From contig CP136534.1 of assembly GCA_051016205.1 (NCBI GenBank), forward strand, positions 806,001 through 870,000: a stretch of 64,000 bases of DNA. Direction: 5' to 3'. This stretch comes from Acuticoccus sp051016205 (GTDB lineage Bacteria > Pseudomonadota > Alphaproteobacteria > Rhizobiales > Amorphaceae). Under the pieces are notes generated by a model. The model was not told where the DNA came from. It saw only the letters and a program-made list of their open reading frames with translations, and made no database searches. The translations under genes were made by a program, and so were the position numbers. Below, piece by piece: positions 27,209 to 35,457 of this stretch (positions are counted from its first letter, which is position 1; every line of letters starts with the position of its first letter).

Positions 27209-28558
27209 TTAGGTCTCGCGCCAGGCCCTGCGGATCTGCTCGGTCAGGGGGCGCATCAGGTACGAGACGACGGTCTGTCCGCCTGTGGAGATATAGACCT
27301 CAGCGGGCATCCCCGGCAGCAGCACAAGATCATCGTTCAGACGCTCAAGCTCGCCTTCTTTCAGCGTCACGCGGACCGTGTAGTAGGTGACGCCGGTCTG
27401 CTCGTCGCGGCTGGCCTCTGCGCTGACGAAGGTGACCCTTCCGTGCAGCTGCGGCGTGGTCTTATAGTCGAACGCTGACAGGATCACCGTCGCGTCCTGG
27501 CCGATGGACATCTGGTCCACGTCCACAGTTGCGATCTGCGCTTCGATGACGAGGGCATCCGCGTCAGGCACGATCTGCATGATGGCCTGGGCGGGCTGGA
27601 CAACACCGCCGACGGTGTGAACGTCCAGATTGTGGACGATGCCGTCTTCCGGCGCGACGATATCCATCCGTTTCAGCTGGAACTCGGCCGCGGCGCGACG
27701 CTCCTTCAGGTTGGCGATCTCGGGCTTGATCTCCGTGATTTCGGAGAACGTCTTCTCGCGCTGGTCGATGCCGATCTGCAGCACCTCCAACTGGGTCTCG
27801 TTGATGCGGCCCTTCGCCATGGACGCGCGGGAGATGAGTTCGCCCCGCTCGCCCTCGAGCCGCAGCCTGTTGCGTTTCAGATTCACGATCCTGTCGCGGG
27901 TGGTGCGGCCGCGCTCGAACAGGCCTTCCAACAGCACAAGCTCGTCGTCGATCAGGTCAATCTCGCCCGATTTGGCATCACGCTGCGCATCGAGCCCTTC
28001 GATCTGCTGCTCGAGCTGCTTCATGCGCTCGTTCAAACGGTCTACCTGGCCGGTCATGGTGGAGGCGCGGGCGCTCAGAACCTTGCGCTCCGAATCGATC
28101 GCCTGCTTCACCAATGGATCATCGGCGCGCGAGGCAAGTTCGGGCGGAAGGGTGAGGTCCGTGGCGTCGTCACGCTCCGCTTCAAGCCGGGCCAGCCGGG
28201 CTTCCAGGGCGATGATCTGACCGTCAAGCAGCGAGCGATTGGCGGCAACGAGCGTCTCGTCCAGGCGGATGAGCAGCTGGCCTTCCTCCACGTCGTCCCC
28301 GTCCTTGACCTTGATCTCGCCCACAATGCCGCCGTCGGGATGCTGCACCTGCTTCACGTTGGTGGCGACCACCACTGTGCCCGCGGCAATGACGGCTGAG
28401 GAGAGTTTGGCCGTGGCCGCCCAGCCGCCCACGCCGAACACCAGGAGCCCGCAGGTGATGGCACCGACCATGACATAGCGGCGGATGGAGTCCGAAAAGC
28501 GCGCTCTGCGAGCGGATGATAGCGGGGTGGCGCGAAGGGCTGGCGGTTGCGTGTTCAT
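27209..28558 (-). CDS. HlyD/PrtE-type periplasmic adaptor of a type I secretion system
   Basis: A 449-residue membrane fusion protein: cytoplasmic N-terminus, one transmembrane helix (about 27-50), lipoyl half-motif VQHPDGGIVGEIKVKDGDDVEEGQLLIRLDET (71-102), a long coiled coil (about 108-300), the returning lipoyl half (RMDIVAPEDGIVHNLDVHTVGGVV) and a beta-barrel tail. It bridges the inner-membrane ABC exporter to an outer-membrane TolC protein. Its ATG overlaps the stop of the ABC gene by 4 bp. It converges on the KefC-type gene. Confidence 0.93.
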   Translation of the reverse strand: MNTQPPALRATPLSSARRARFSDSIRRYVMVGAITCGLLVFGVGGWAATAKLSSAVIAAGTVVVATNVKQVQHPDGGIVGEIKVKDGDDVEEGQLLIRLDETLVAANRSLLDGQIIALEARLARLEAERDDATDLTLPPELASRADDPLVKQAIDSERKVLSARASTMTGQVDRLNERMKQLEQQIEGLDAQRDAKSGEIDLIDDELVLLEGLFERGRTTRDRIVNLKRNRLRLEGERGELISRASMAKGRINETQLEVLQIGIDQREKTFSEITEIKPEIANLKERRAAAEFQLKRMDIVAPEDGIVHNLDVHTVGGVVQPAQAIMQIVPDADALVIEAQIATVDVDQMSIGQDATVILSAFDYKTTPQLHGRVTFVSAEASRDEQTGVTYYTVRVTLKEGELERLNDDLVLLPGMPAEVYISTGGQTVVSYLMRPLTEQIRRAWRET

Positions 28559-30300
28559 TTTGTTGGCTCTGCCTGACGCTGCTGTGACTGCGGAATCTGC
28601 GCCGGATTGCGCGGGAGCGTGTCTACCTTGTCGCGACGCATGACCTTCTTCAAAACATCGTCACGATCGCCGAAGTCCGCAAGCCGACCCCCTTCGATGA
28701 GGGCAAGCTTGTCGGTGGCCGAAAGGGCCGCCGGCCTGTGCGCCACCACCACAACAATGGCGCCGCGCTGCTTGCAGGCGAGGATGGCGCGGTTCAGCGC
28801 ACTGTCGCCGAACCCGTCGAGGTTGGAGTTGGGCTCGTCCAGAACGATGAGGAAGGGGTGGCCGTAAAGGGCGCGGGCAAGGGCGATCCTTTGCCGCTGA
28901 CCGGCCGACAGCGTGGCCCCCTGGTCGCCCATGGCCGTGCTGTAGCCGTCCTTCTGGGCAAGGATAAGGTCGTGGCAGCCCGCGGTCTTTGCCGCCTCCA
29001 CCACAGCTTCGTCGGTGACGTTGGGGTCAAAGCGGGAGATGTTCTCGGCGATGGTGCCTGCAAACAGCTCCACGTCCTGAGGCAGGTACCCAAGGTGCCT
29101 GCCAAGCTGTGCGGGCGGAAACTGGGAGAGCGGTGCACCGTCAAGGTTCACCGAACCGCGCACGGGCTGCCACACGCCCACAAGCGCCCTTGCAAGGGTG
29201 GATTTGCCCGAGCCCGACTGGCCGATGATGCCGAGCGCCATGCCCTTGCCGATCTTGAAGCGGATGTCCAGGAGCGTCGGCGTGCGCGAGCCGGGGGGAA
29301 TGACGGTGACATTGTCCACCACCATTTCGCGCTTGGGCGCGGGGAGGCTGAGGGGAGGTTCGCCAGGCGGCTCCCCAAGGGTCTTGCCAAGACGGCGGTA
29401 GGCCTGCTGCGCCGACAGCATCTGCCGCCAGTTCTGCACTGCCATTTCCACCGGCTGAAGGCCACGCGCCATGATGATGGAGGCCGCAATCATCGCGCCA
29501 GGCGAGATGATTTCCAAAATGGCAAGGTAAGCGCCAAGGGCCAGCACCGCCGACTGGAGGAACAGACGGAACACTTTGGAGGCAACGGAGGAGAAGCCCA
29601 CAACGTCAGCCGCACGGGCATTGGCGGCAAGGAACTTGTCGTTCACCTTGTCCCAGACGCCGCCGACGGCATCCAGCATGCCCATACCGTGGAGCACTTC
29701 TGAGTTGCGCCGGCCTGAATCCACGATGGCATTGCGTTGGCCGGACAACTCCGCACTGGTGCGCATGGCCGGGCGGGCAAATCGGTCCGTCATAAGCGCG
29801 ATGAGGAACAGGACCACCGCGCCCGCCATTGCCAGATAGCCGAGCCAGGGATGGATCAGGTAGACGATGCCCACATAGATGGGGAGCCACGGCATATCAA
29901 AGAGCGCCGTCACCCCGGGTGACGAAAAGAACTGACGCAACTGGTCCACATCGCGCACAGGCTCGTTGTTTGCCGCAAGCGGACCGAAGCGGACGGGGGC
30001 GGAGAGCTGTGTCAGGAACGCTGTGCGTCCCACGTCCTCATCAAAGCGGTGGCCGATGCGCGTGAGGACGCGATAGCGGATGAGATCGACGATCCCCATG
30101 AACAGGTAAAGACCCACCACCAAAAGGGCGAGGGCCACCAGCGTGGAGACGCTGCGGCTCGTCAACACGCGGTCGTAGATCTGCAGCATGAACAAGGGGC
30201 CGGTCAGCATCAAGATGTTGACCACGCAGCTGAAGAGCGCGACGGCGACGAATGTGCGCCGGGCCGAGGCGATGGCTTGTGACAGCAGATTGGGGGTCAT
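28555..30300 (-). CDS. Type I secretion ABC exporter, permease/ATPase fusion (PrtD-like)
   Basis: A 581-residue half-transporter with six N-terminal membrane helices (about 20-300) and a C-terminal nucleotide-binding domain: Walker A GQSGSGKST, signature LSAGQRQRIALARAL, Walker B FLIVLDEPNSNLD and switch His in VVAHRP. There is no N-terminal C39 peptidase-like domain, placing it with PrtD/AprD exporters of proteases and RTX-like proteins. It is coupled to the HlyD gene at 28558. No substrate protein or TolC gene lies in the window, so both must be encoded elsewhere. Confidence 0.93.
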   Translation of the reverse strand: MTPNLLSQAIASARRTFVAVALFSCVVNILMLTGPLFMLQIYDRVLTSRSVSTLVALALLVVGLYLFMGIVDLIRYRVLTRIGHRFDEDVGRTAFLTQLSAPVRFGPLAANNEPVRDVDQLRQFFSSPGVTALFDMPWLPIYVGIVYLIHPWLGYLAMAGAVVLFLIALMTDRFARPAMRTSAELSGQRNAIVDSGRRNSEVLHGMGMLDAVGGVWDKVNDKFLAANARAADVVGFSSVASKVFRLFLQSAVLALGAYLAILEIISPGAMIAASIIMARGLQPVEMAVQNWRQMLSAQQAYRRLGKTLGEPPGEPPLSLPAPKREMVVDNVTVIPPGSRTPTLLDIRFKIGKGMALGIIGQSGSGKSTLARALVGVWQPVRGSVNLDGAPLSQFPPAQLGRHLGYLPQDVELFAGTIAENISRFDPNVTDEAVVEAAKTAGCHDLILAQKDGYSTAMGDQGATLSAGQRQRIALARALYGHPFLIVLDEPNSNLDGFGDSALNRAILACKQRGAIVVVVAHRPAALSATDKLALIEGGRLADFGDRDDVLKKVMRRDKVDTLPRNPAQIPQSQQRQAEPTK

Positions 30301-30723
30301 CGCGACGGCTCACTCTCAAAACGGTCTGTGCCCAATGGCGTATGGTGCGCAATAAACTTTAAGCATTTCGCTGCCCATAGACCAGCGCGACACCGCTGGT
30401 GCTGTGCCATGGCTGTTTTTCACGGTGCGTCGGTTGGTCCGCCCATCGCGGCAGCCACACGCAGCCTTCTTTGTGTTCCATGAGCCGCTCAATAGCCACC
30501 ATGTAGGTGTCCTGGAGGCCGTGCGAAGGGTTTGCAGAGAAGGTTTTATGGCGTTAGCAGAGCCACCAGCATGCTGCAAGGTGTGAAGGGCGCGGTCGTG
30601 GGGGCCAAGTCTGGGCCAAGTGGGTGCGATTAATGGGACAAGAGGGTTCACGTTTCAGGCATATCTTGGTTACACTTTTGCCATAATGCTGCTGCAATCC
30701 CCCGCGCCCACGGTGAGATGTTG
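30301..30723. other. Divergent intergenic region upstream of the secretion and GGDEF-EAL genes
   Basis: About 423 bp with no supported gene. A 7-bp inverted repeat ACCAGCG/CGCTGGT (30381-30400, 6-nt loop) and a T-run at 30416-30420 are present but not arranged as a good terminator. It must hold promoters for both flanking transcripts. Local composition is slightly richer in A+T near 30340 and 30660. Confidence 0.4.
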
Positions 30724-32850
30724 ATGAGCGATGGCGGCGGGGCCAGCGAGGCGGGACTGAGCGTTATGGAAACTGATATTCCCGGCGACCGCCTTCTCCA
30801 GCTCGCACGACGGGCAGGTCATTTCGCTTTGGTCATGCTTGTCTGGCCGGACCCTGACGGCAAGTACGAGATCGCCCACGCGGGCCCCATGGCGCCTGAG
30901 GATCGCGAGTTGGCGCTGACCATCCGCCAGTCCGCCGACGCCGTCCCGGACAATGAGATGACGGCGCTCCCCACACCAAGCCCCCAGTGGCATGCCTTTT
31001 GTAGCGGCCCGTTGGAAGACCGGGTGGTCTTCCTCTTGCGCGACAGGTCCGACAGGAGCGACGTGTGCCCCGCCCACGAGGTGGCAGGGGCCGTGTTCGA
31101 TGCCCTTGGCGATGTGACGGACGTGCGCCGCGTGCGCAGTTCGCTCCGCCGCGCCAAATCGGTCCTGCGCAATGTGGAAACGATGACCGGCATCGGCATC
31201 TGGCAGGTGGACCTTGAGCGCAACAAGCTCATCTGGTCCGCCGAAGTCTACCGCATCCATGGCATCGACACCGCCTCGCGCACACCCAACATCGAAGAGG
31301 CGATCGACTTCTACCCCGAGGAGGTGCAGGGCCTTGTGCGCAGCCACATCGCCCAGGCGGTCGATGAGCAGAGTGGCTTCAGTTTCACCCTGCCGTTCCG
31401 TCGCGCCGATGGCGAGATGCGCACCGTCCGCTGCATGGGAAACGTGTCGTCCGACCGCGACGGACACCACATGTACGGCATCATCCAGGATGTGACGGAC
31501 GAAAAAGAGGCCGAGCTGCGCTTGTGGTGGACCGCCAACCACGACTCCCTCACAGGCCTTGCCAACCGAATGCTCCTGCAAGACCGGTTGACCACGGCGC
31601 TGGAATCGGCACGTCGGCATAACCAGTCCGTCGGCCTCATCCTGGTGGACGTGGACCACTTCAAGACCATCAATGACGTGTACGGCCACGAGGCGGGGGA
31701 CGAGCTTCTCAAGTGCATCGCCGACAGGCTGAAGCAGTCCACAAGGCAGGGAGATTCCCTGGCCCGCCTTGGCGGGGACGAGTTCGCCATCGTCGTCAAC
31801 AATCTCACCTGCGCTGGCGACATTGAGCGACCGCTTGAACGCTTGATGGAGGCAGCAGAGATCGACTTTGAATACCGCGACACGGCGATCCCTGTTCACC
31901 TGTCGTTGGGCGCGGCGGTCTTCCCACGCGATGCACTGGATGAGAGTGAGCTTTATCGCAACGCCGATCTTGCCCTGTTCCAAACCAAGCGCGAGACCCA
32001 TGTGCGCGGCACCGTCTACGACCCCGTCCACGGAGTCGAGCAGGACGATCGTCACCAGCTGATGCAACAGATCAGAGGCGCGCTCGAAGCCAAGCAAATC
32101 GTGCCTTACTATCTGCCCGTGTTCGACCTTGAGACGGGCGCCGTGGTGAGCGTTGAGGTCCTTGCCCGCTGGCAGCACAGCGAAGGCGTTGCCGAAGCCG
32201 GCGTCTTCCAAGCCGCATTCGACGATTATGCTCTTGCGCCGTTGATCGGGATTGCTGTCGTCGACCAGCTGCTTGAGGACTGGAACAGGCTGCGAGCGGC
32301 AACAGGCACGCGCCTTCCCGTCGCCCTCAACACCTCCATCATTCAGCTGCAGAACCTTGGCTTTGTTGAGCATCTGGACAAGGTCCTCACCAGTGAGGGG
32401 ATGCGCGCCTCCGACATGATGCTTGAGATGGGCAAGAACCCTCTGGCGCACCTCGGCCGCCACGTCCTCCCAGCCTTCCAGAGCCTTTTGAAGCGCGGGC
32501 TGACAGTGGGCTTTGATTCGCTCAGTGAGGGATTGGCGACGTTGGCGACGGAAACTGAGCTTGACGTGCGGCTGATCAAGGTGGATTCGGGCTTCCTGGC
32601 AGGTGGCAGCCATATGGACAGGAAGTCGGCGGTGACCGCAGGGGTCGTTCAGACCTGCAAGACGCTGAACGTTGACCTTGTGGCAGGCGCCGTTGAGCAC
32701 AGCGAGCAGGTGGAGGTACTGGCAAAACTCGGCCTACGCCTTGGCCAGGGCTACCTCTTCACCGAGCCCATGTCCTTTGCCGACTTCCTTGACAGGATGC
32801 GCAGCGACCGCCGCTGGAACAACGGGCGCCGGTTCAGCGTCGTTGCCTGA
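30724..32850 (+). CDS. PAS-GGDEF-EAL cyclic-di-GMP protein with a degenerate EAL domain
   Basis: A 708-residue cytoplasmic protein: N-terminal region without recognised motif (1-145), PAS domain (about 150-262), GGDEF domain (about 272-432) with intact RLGGDEFAIV and an RxxD inhibitory site (RQGD, five residues upstream), and EAL domain (about 443-693). The diguanylate cyclase active site looks functional. The EAL domain keeps EVLAR, the Asn of ALNTS and the Lys-Asp of LIKVD, but the D-D-F-G-T-G loop reads FDSLSEG, losing the second metal-binding Asp and loop 6, and the L-E-I-T-E motif reads LEMGKN. Net c-di-GMP synthesis, or GTP/c-di-GMP sensing by EAL, is inferred. ATG 30724 has GGTGAG seven bases upstream; an ATG two codons earlier is possible. 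Confidence 0.88.
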   Translation: MSDGGGASEAGLSVMETDIPGDRLLQLARRAGHFALVMLVWPDPDGKYEIAHAGPMAPEDRELALTIRQSADAVPDNEMTALPTPSPQWHAFCSGPLEDRVVFLLRDRSDRSDVCPAHEVAGAVFDALGDVTDVRRVRSSLRRAKSVLRNVETMTGIGIWQVDLERNKLIWSAEVYRIHGIDTASRTPNIEEAIDFYPEEVQGLVRSHIAQAVDEQSGFSFTLPFRRADGEMRTVRCMGNVSSDRDGHHMYGIIQDVTDEKEAELRLWWTANHDSLTGLANRMLLQDRLTTALESARRHNQSVGLILVDVDHFKTINDVYGHEAGDELLKCIADRLKQSTRQGDSLARLGGDEFAIVVNNLTCAGDIERPLERLMEAAEIDFEYRDTAIPVHLSLGAAVFPRDALDESELYRNADLALFQTKRETHVRGTVYDPVHGVEQDDRHQLMQQIRGALEAKQIVPYYLPVFDLETGAVVSVEVLARWQHSEGVAEAGVFQAAFDDYALAPLIGIAVVDQLLEDWNRLRAATGTRLPVALNTSIIQLQNLGFVEHLDKVLTSEGMRASDMMLEMGKNPLAHLGRHVLPAFQSLLKRGLTVGFDSLSEGLATLATETELDVRLIKVDSGFLAGGSHMDRKSAVTAGVVQTCKTLNVDLVAGAVEHSEQVEVLAKLGLRLGQGYLFTEPMSFADFLDRMRSDRRWNNGRRFSVVA

Positions 32851-32868
32851 CCTTGGCGGCGAGCCGCA

Positions 32869-33324
32869 TCAAGCTTCCCGCTCCAACTTCTCGGTAAGGC
32901 GGGCCACGTCGGAAAAAAGGGCGCCCGCCCGCTCAGCGATGGAGCTTTGCAGACGCTGGGCCGCGTCAGGATATTCGCTGAGGATTCTGAGCATATCCGC
33001 CCGCGACAGGGGCAAGATCTCACAGCTTGTGTGCGCGACGGCCGTGGTGGTGCGGGTCTTCTCGATGATGAGCGCCAACTCGTCCACAAGGTGGCCGACG
33101 CTCACCACATGCCCCTCGCCGTCACCGAAATTGGGCACAAGTCGCAATTGGCCGCCAAGGACGAGGACGGCACCGTCGGCCGCTTCACCCGGCTCGAACA
33201 GCACCTGGCGGGGCTTCAGATCGAGGGTGTGGCTACCAAACGCGAGGAGCTTCAGCGCCTCGTCAGGCAGGGCGCGCAACAGCGGCGTGTTGCGCATGAC
33301 GGCATGGTAGCGGGCAAGGCTCAA
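32869..33324 (-). CDS. Stand-alone cyclic nucleotide-binding (Crp-like) domain protein
   Basis: A 151-residue protein consisting only of a cNMP-binding beta-roll: LKPRQVLFEPGEAADGAVLVLGGQLRLV (about 37-64), GHLVDELALI (phosphate-binding cassette, lacking the usual Gly-Glu...Arg pattern) and IEKTRTTTAVAHTSCEILPLSRADM. There is no helix-turn-helix, so it is not a Crp/Fnr activator; the C-terminal helix (120-151) could dimerise. The start is a TTG at 33324 with GTGAGG upstream. It is 7 bp after the response regulator stop and surely co-transcribed with it. Confidence 0.8.
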   Translation of the reverse strand: MSLARYHAVMRNTPLLRALPDEALKLLAFGSHTLDLKPRQVLFEPGEAADGAVLVLGGQLRLVPNFGDGEGHVVSVGHLVDELALIIEKTRTTTAVAHTSCEILPLSRADMLRILSEYPDAAQRLQSSIAERAGALFSDVARLTEKLEREA

Positions 33325-33331
33325 GCGCGCC

Positions 33332-34033
33332 TCACCCTTCCGTTGCCGCGCGCGGCATCAGCTTGTAGCCGCCGCCCTCGGTCAAAAGGAGCTCCGCCGT
33401 TGCCGGGTTGCGCTCCATCTTCTGGCGCAGACGATAGATGTGGGTCTCCAGCGTGTGGGTGGTGACGCCTGAATTGTAGCCCCAAACCTCGTGCAAGAGC
33501 ACGTCCCGCGTGATGGGCTTTTCGCCGGCACGGTAAAGATATTTCAGGATCGCCGTTTCCTTCTCCGTCAACCGCACACGCTTGCCGTCACCCTGGACGA
33601 GAAGCTTTGCGGCAGGCTTGAAGGTGTAGTGGCCGATGGCGAAGGTGGCATCCTCGCTCTGGTCGAACTGCCTCAAGTGCGCACGGATGCGGGCCAAGAG
33701 TACGGCAAAGCGAAACGGCTTCGTCACATAGTCGTTGGCGCCGGCCTCAAGTCCGACGATGGCGTCGGCATCGGTGGTGTGGCCCGTCAGAACGATGATG
33801 GGCGCCTTGAAGCCGTTGGCCCGCATCAGCCGGACCGCCTCTCGCCCATCAAGGTCGGGAAGGCCCACATCGACGATGGCGAGCGCCACATCGTTTTCCT
33901 TCACGCTCGCCATGCCCTTGGCGGCGGAGTCGGCCGTTATGACGGAGAACTCGTCATAAAGGGCCAACTGTTCGCGCAATCCCTCGCGCAGATCCTCGTC
34001 GTCGTCGATGATCAGGATCGTCCGCTGGTTCAC
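33332..34033 (-). CDS. OmpR-family response regulator (CenR-like)
   Basis: A 233-residue two-component regulator. Receiver domain: acidic pair IIDDDED, phosphoacceptor Asp54 in IVDVGLPDLDG, Thr in VLTGHTTD and Lys in VTKPFRFAVLLARIRAHLRQ. Winged-helix output: VRLTEKETAILKYLYRAG and GVTTHTLETHIYRLRQKME. The sequence closely resembles, from memory, the alphaproteobacterial CenR envelope regulator; the symbol is withheld because the partner kinase CenK is not adjacent. The GTG start follows TGGAGG. The CNB-domain gene follows by 7 bp. Confidence 0.87.
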   Translation of the reverse strand: MNQRTILIIDDDEDLREGLREQLALYDEFSVITADSAAKGMASVKENDVALAIVDVGLPDLDGREAVRLMRANGFKAPIIVLTGHTTDADAIVGLEAGANDYVTKPFRFAVLLARIRAHLRQFDQSEDATFAIGHYTFKPAAKLLVQGDGKRVRLTEKETAILKYLYRAGEKPITRDVLLHEVWGYNSGVTTHTLETHIYRLRQKMERNPATAELLLTEGGGYKLMPRAATEG

Positions 34034-34335
34034 CCCGAACCTCCAGTCGTCAGTCTTGTCAACCTAGTGTGGGGACTTGTGACCGCCACCGCGAGCATTC
34101 GTGTGGCAAAGCACGCAAAAAAGTGGCGTCAGGGCCAAAAAACGCGAAAAAAAGCCGAATTCGCGTGATCGGACGGGGTGCTTGGACTTTGGGCAATCGC
34201 CGCGGACGCTGTGGGTTTGGCTGCGAAGGGCCCGTGTGGAGGCGAGCGGGCGAACAACGCGCCATCACATTGGCGCGAGGTGGGCGTGGGCGGGTGCAAC
34301 TGGCGAAAGCGATGCGACACCCCTAATAAAGGGCG
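34034..34335. other. Divergent intergenic region between response regulator and dapF
   Basis: About 302 bp with promoters for both directions presumed. An A-rich tract (AAAAAACGCGAAAAAAAGCC, 34137-34156) stands out in this G+C-rich DNA. No gene, hairpin terminator or repeat is supported. Confidence 0.35.
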
Positions 34336-35217
34336 ATGGACGCGCATAACGCCCCAAACGCTGATGCCTTTCAGCCGATCCCGTTCCGCAAAATGAACGG
34401 GCTGGGCAACGACTTCCTCGTGGTGGACGCCCGCGCCCGGGAGGTGGCGTTGACGTCTGAGCGCATCCGCGCCCTTGCCGCACGCGACGGCGGCGTTGGC
34501 TTTGACCAGTTCATCCAGATCGAGCCCGCCGAAGGGTCGGCCACAGCTTTGATGCGTATCGTCAATGCCGACGGCGGAGAGGTGGAATCGTGCGGCAACG
34601 CGGCCCGCTGCGTGGCCGGCCTTCTGATGGAGGAGACAGGCGCCGCCGAGGTCACGATGGAATCCACAGGCGGCCTGATGCGTGCCTGGCGCAACGGTTC
34701 AGCGGTGGCCGTCGACATGGGCGCGCCGCGGTTCGAAGCGGCCGAGATTCCTCTGGCGGATGGGGCGGGCTATCCTTTGCGCCTTTCCTTCGACGAGCCG
34801 GCGCTGTCCCCCTTCGGCCCCGCGGCATGCGTGAATGTGGGCAACCCTCACGCCGTCTTCTTCGTGCCCGATGCGGACGATGTGGATCTTGCGGCCGTCG
34901 GGCCGCAGCTTGAGACCCACCCAGTCTTTCCCGAGCGCGCGAACATTTCGTTCGTGACCATGACGGGGCCGGGGTCTGCAAAGGCGCGCGTGTGGGAGCG
35001 GGGCGTTGGCGCCACCAAGGCGTGCGGCACAGCGGCCTGCGCCATCGGTGCGGTGGCTGAGCGTCTCGGCCATGCGGGCGATCGGTTGACCGTCACCCTT
35101 CCTGGCGGTGACCTTCAGATCTCGCGCCAAAGCGGGCGGATCGTGATGGCCGGCCCCTACGCGTGCGACTGGCTTGGCGAGATCATCACCGACGGATTTC
35201 GCAGGCTCGGCGCTTAA
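34336..35217 (+). CDS. dapF: Diaminopimelate epimerase
   Basis: Cofactor-independent epimerase converting LL- to meso-diaminopimelate for lysine and peptidoglycan synthesis. The 293 residues include the N-terminal MNGLGNDFLVVDA, the first catalytic cysteine in ESCGNAARC and the second in KACGTAACA, plus NVGNPHAVFFV and FPERANISFV. In many Hyphomicrobiales dapF is followed by mtaB and ftsY; here it is followed by an exported repeat protein instead. Confidence 0.95.
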   Translation: MDAHNAPNADAFQPIPFRKMNGLGNDFLVVDARAREVALTSERIRALAARDGGVGFDQFIQIEPAEGSATALMRIVNADGGEVESCGNAARCVAGLLMEETGAAEVTMESTGGLMRAWRNGSAVAVDMGAPRFEAAEIPLADGAGYPLRLSFDEPALSPFGPAACVNVGNPHAVFFVPDADDVDLAAVGPQLETHPVFPERANISFVTMTGPGSAKARVWERGVGATKACGTAACAIGAVAERLGHAGDRLTVTLPGGDLQISRQSGRIVMAGPYACDWLGEIITDGFRRLGA

Positions 35218-35306
35218 GGAACCGTCATCGCACCGATCGGCGGCAATATCGGAACCAAGGACCGTGTTCCTGCGTTCACGCTTCCATCCAAGACTCTTGC
35301 CATAAA

Positions 35307-35333
35307 CCTAAGTTAATTCGCAAAAAACTTAGG
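35307..35333. promoter_or_regulatory. Inverted repeat upstream of the repeat/PRC-barrel gene
   Basis: CCTAAGTT (35307-35314) and AACTTAGG (35326-35333) form a perfect 8-bp inverted repeat with an 11-bp spacer, about 125 bp before the start codon at 35458 and 90 bp after dapF. It is A+T-rich relative to surroundings. It could be an operator or a small structured leader; it lacks a T run and so is not a convincing terminator. Confidence 0.4.
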
Positions 35334-35457
35334 AACTTGAGAGGACTATTGTCCGTTCCTTGGCAGATCCAACAGAAACACATCCGCCACTGGATGGGTG
35401 ATTTGCTCGCGCGCCGAAATGTGCGGGCGAAGTCTTTTGGGTATGGAAAGGATACTG

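Noticed and set aside
30381..30420. Possible terminator between the secretion genes and the GGDEF-EAL gene
   Set aside because: The inverted repeat and the T-run are 16 bases apart and both flanking genes diverge, so no transcript should end here.
30670..32700. 676-codon open frame antisense to the GGDEF-EAL gene
   Set aside because: In G+C-rich DNA antisense frames stay open by codon bias. It has no recognisable domain, and the sense frame is a clear multidomain protein.
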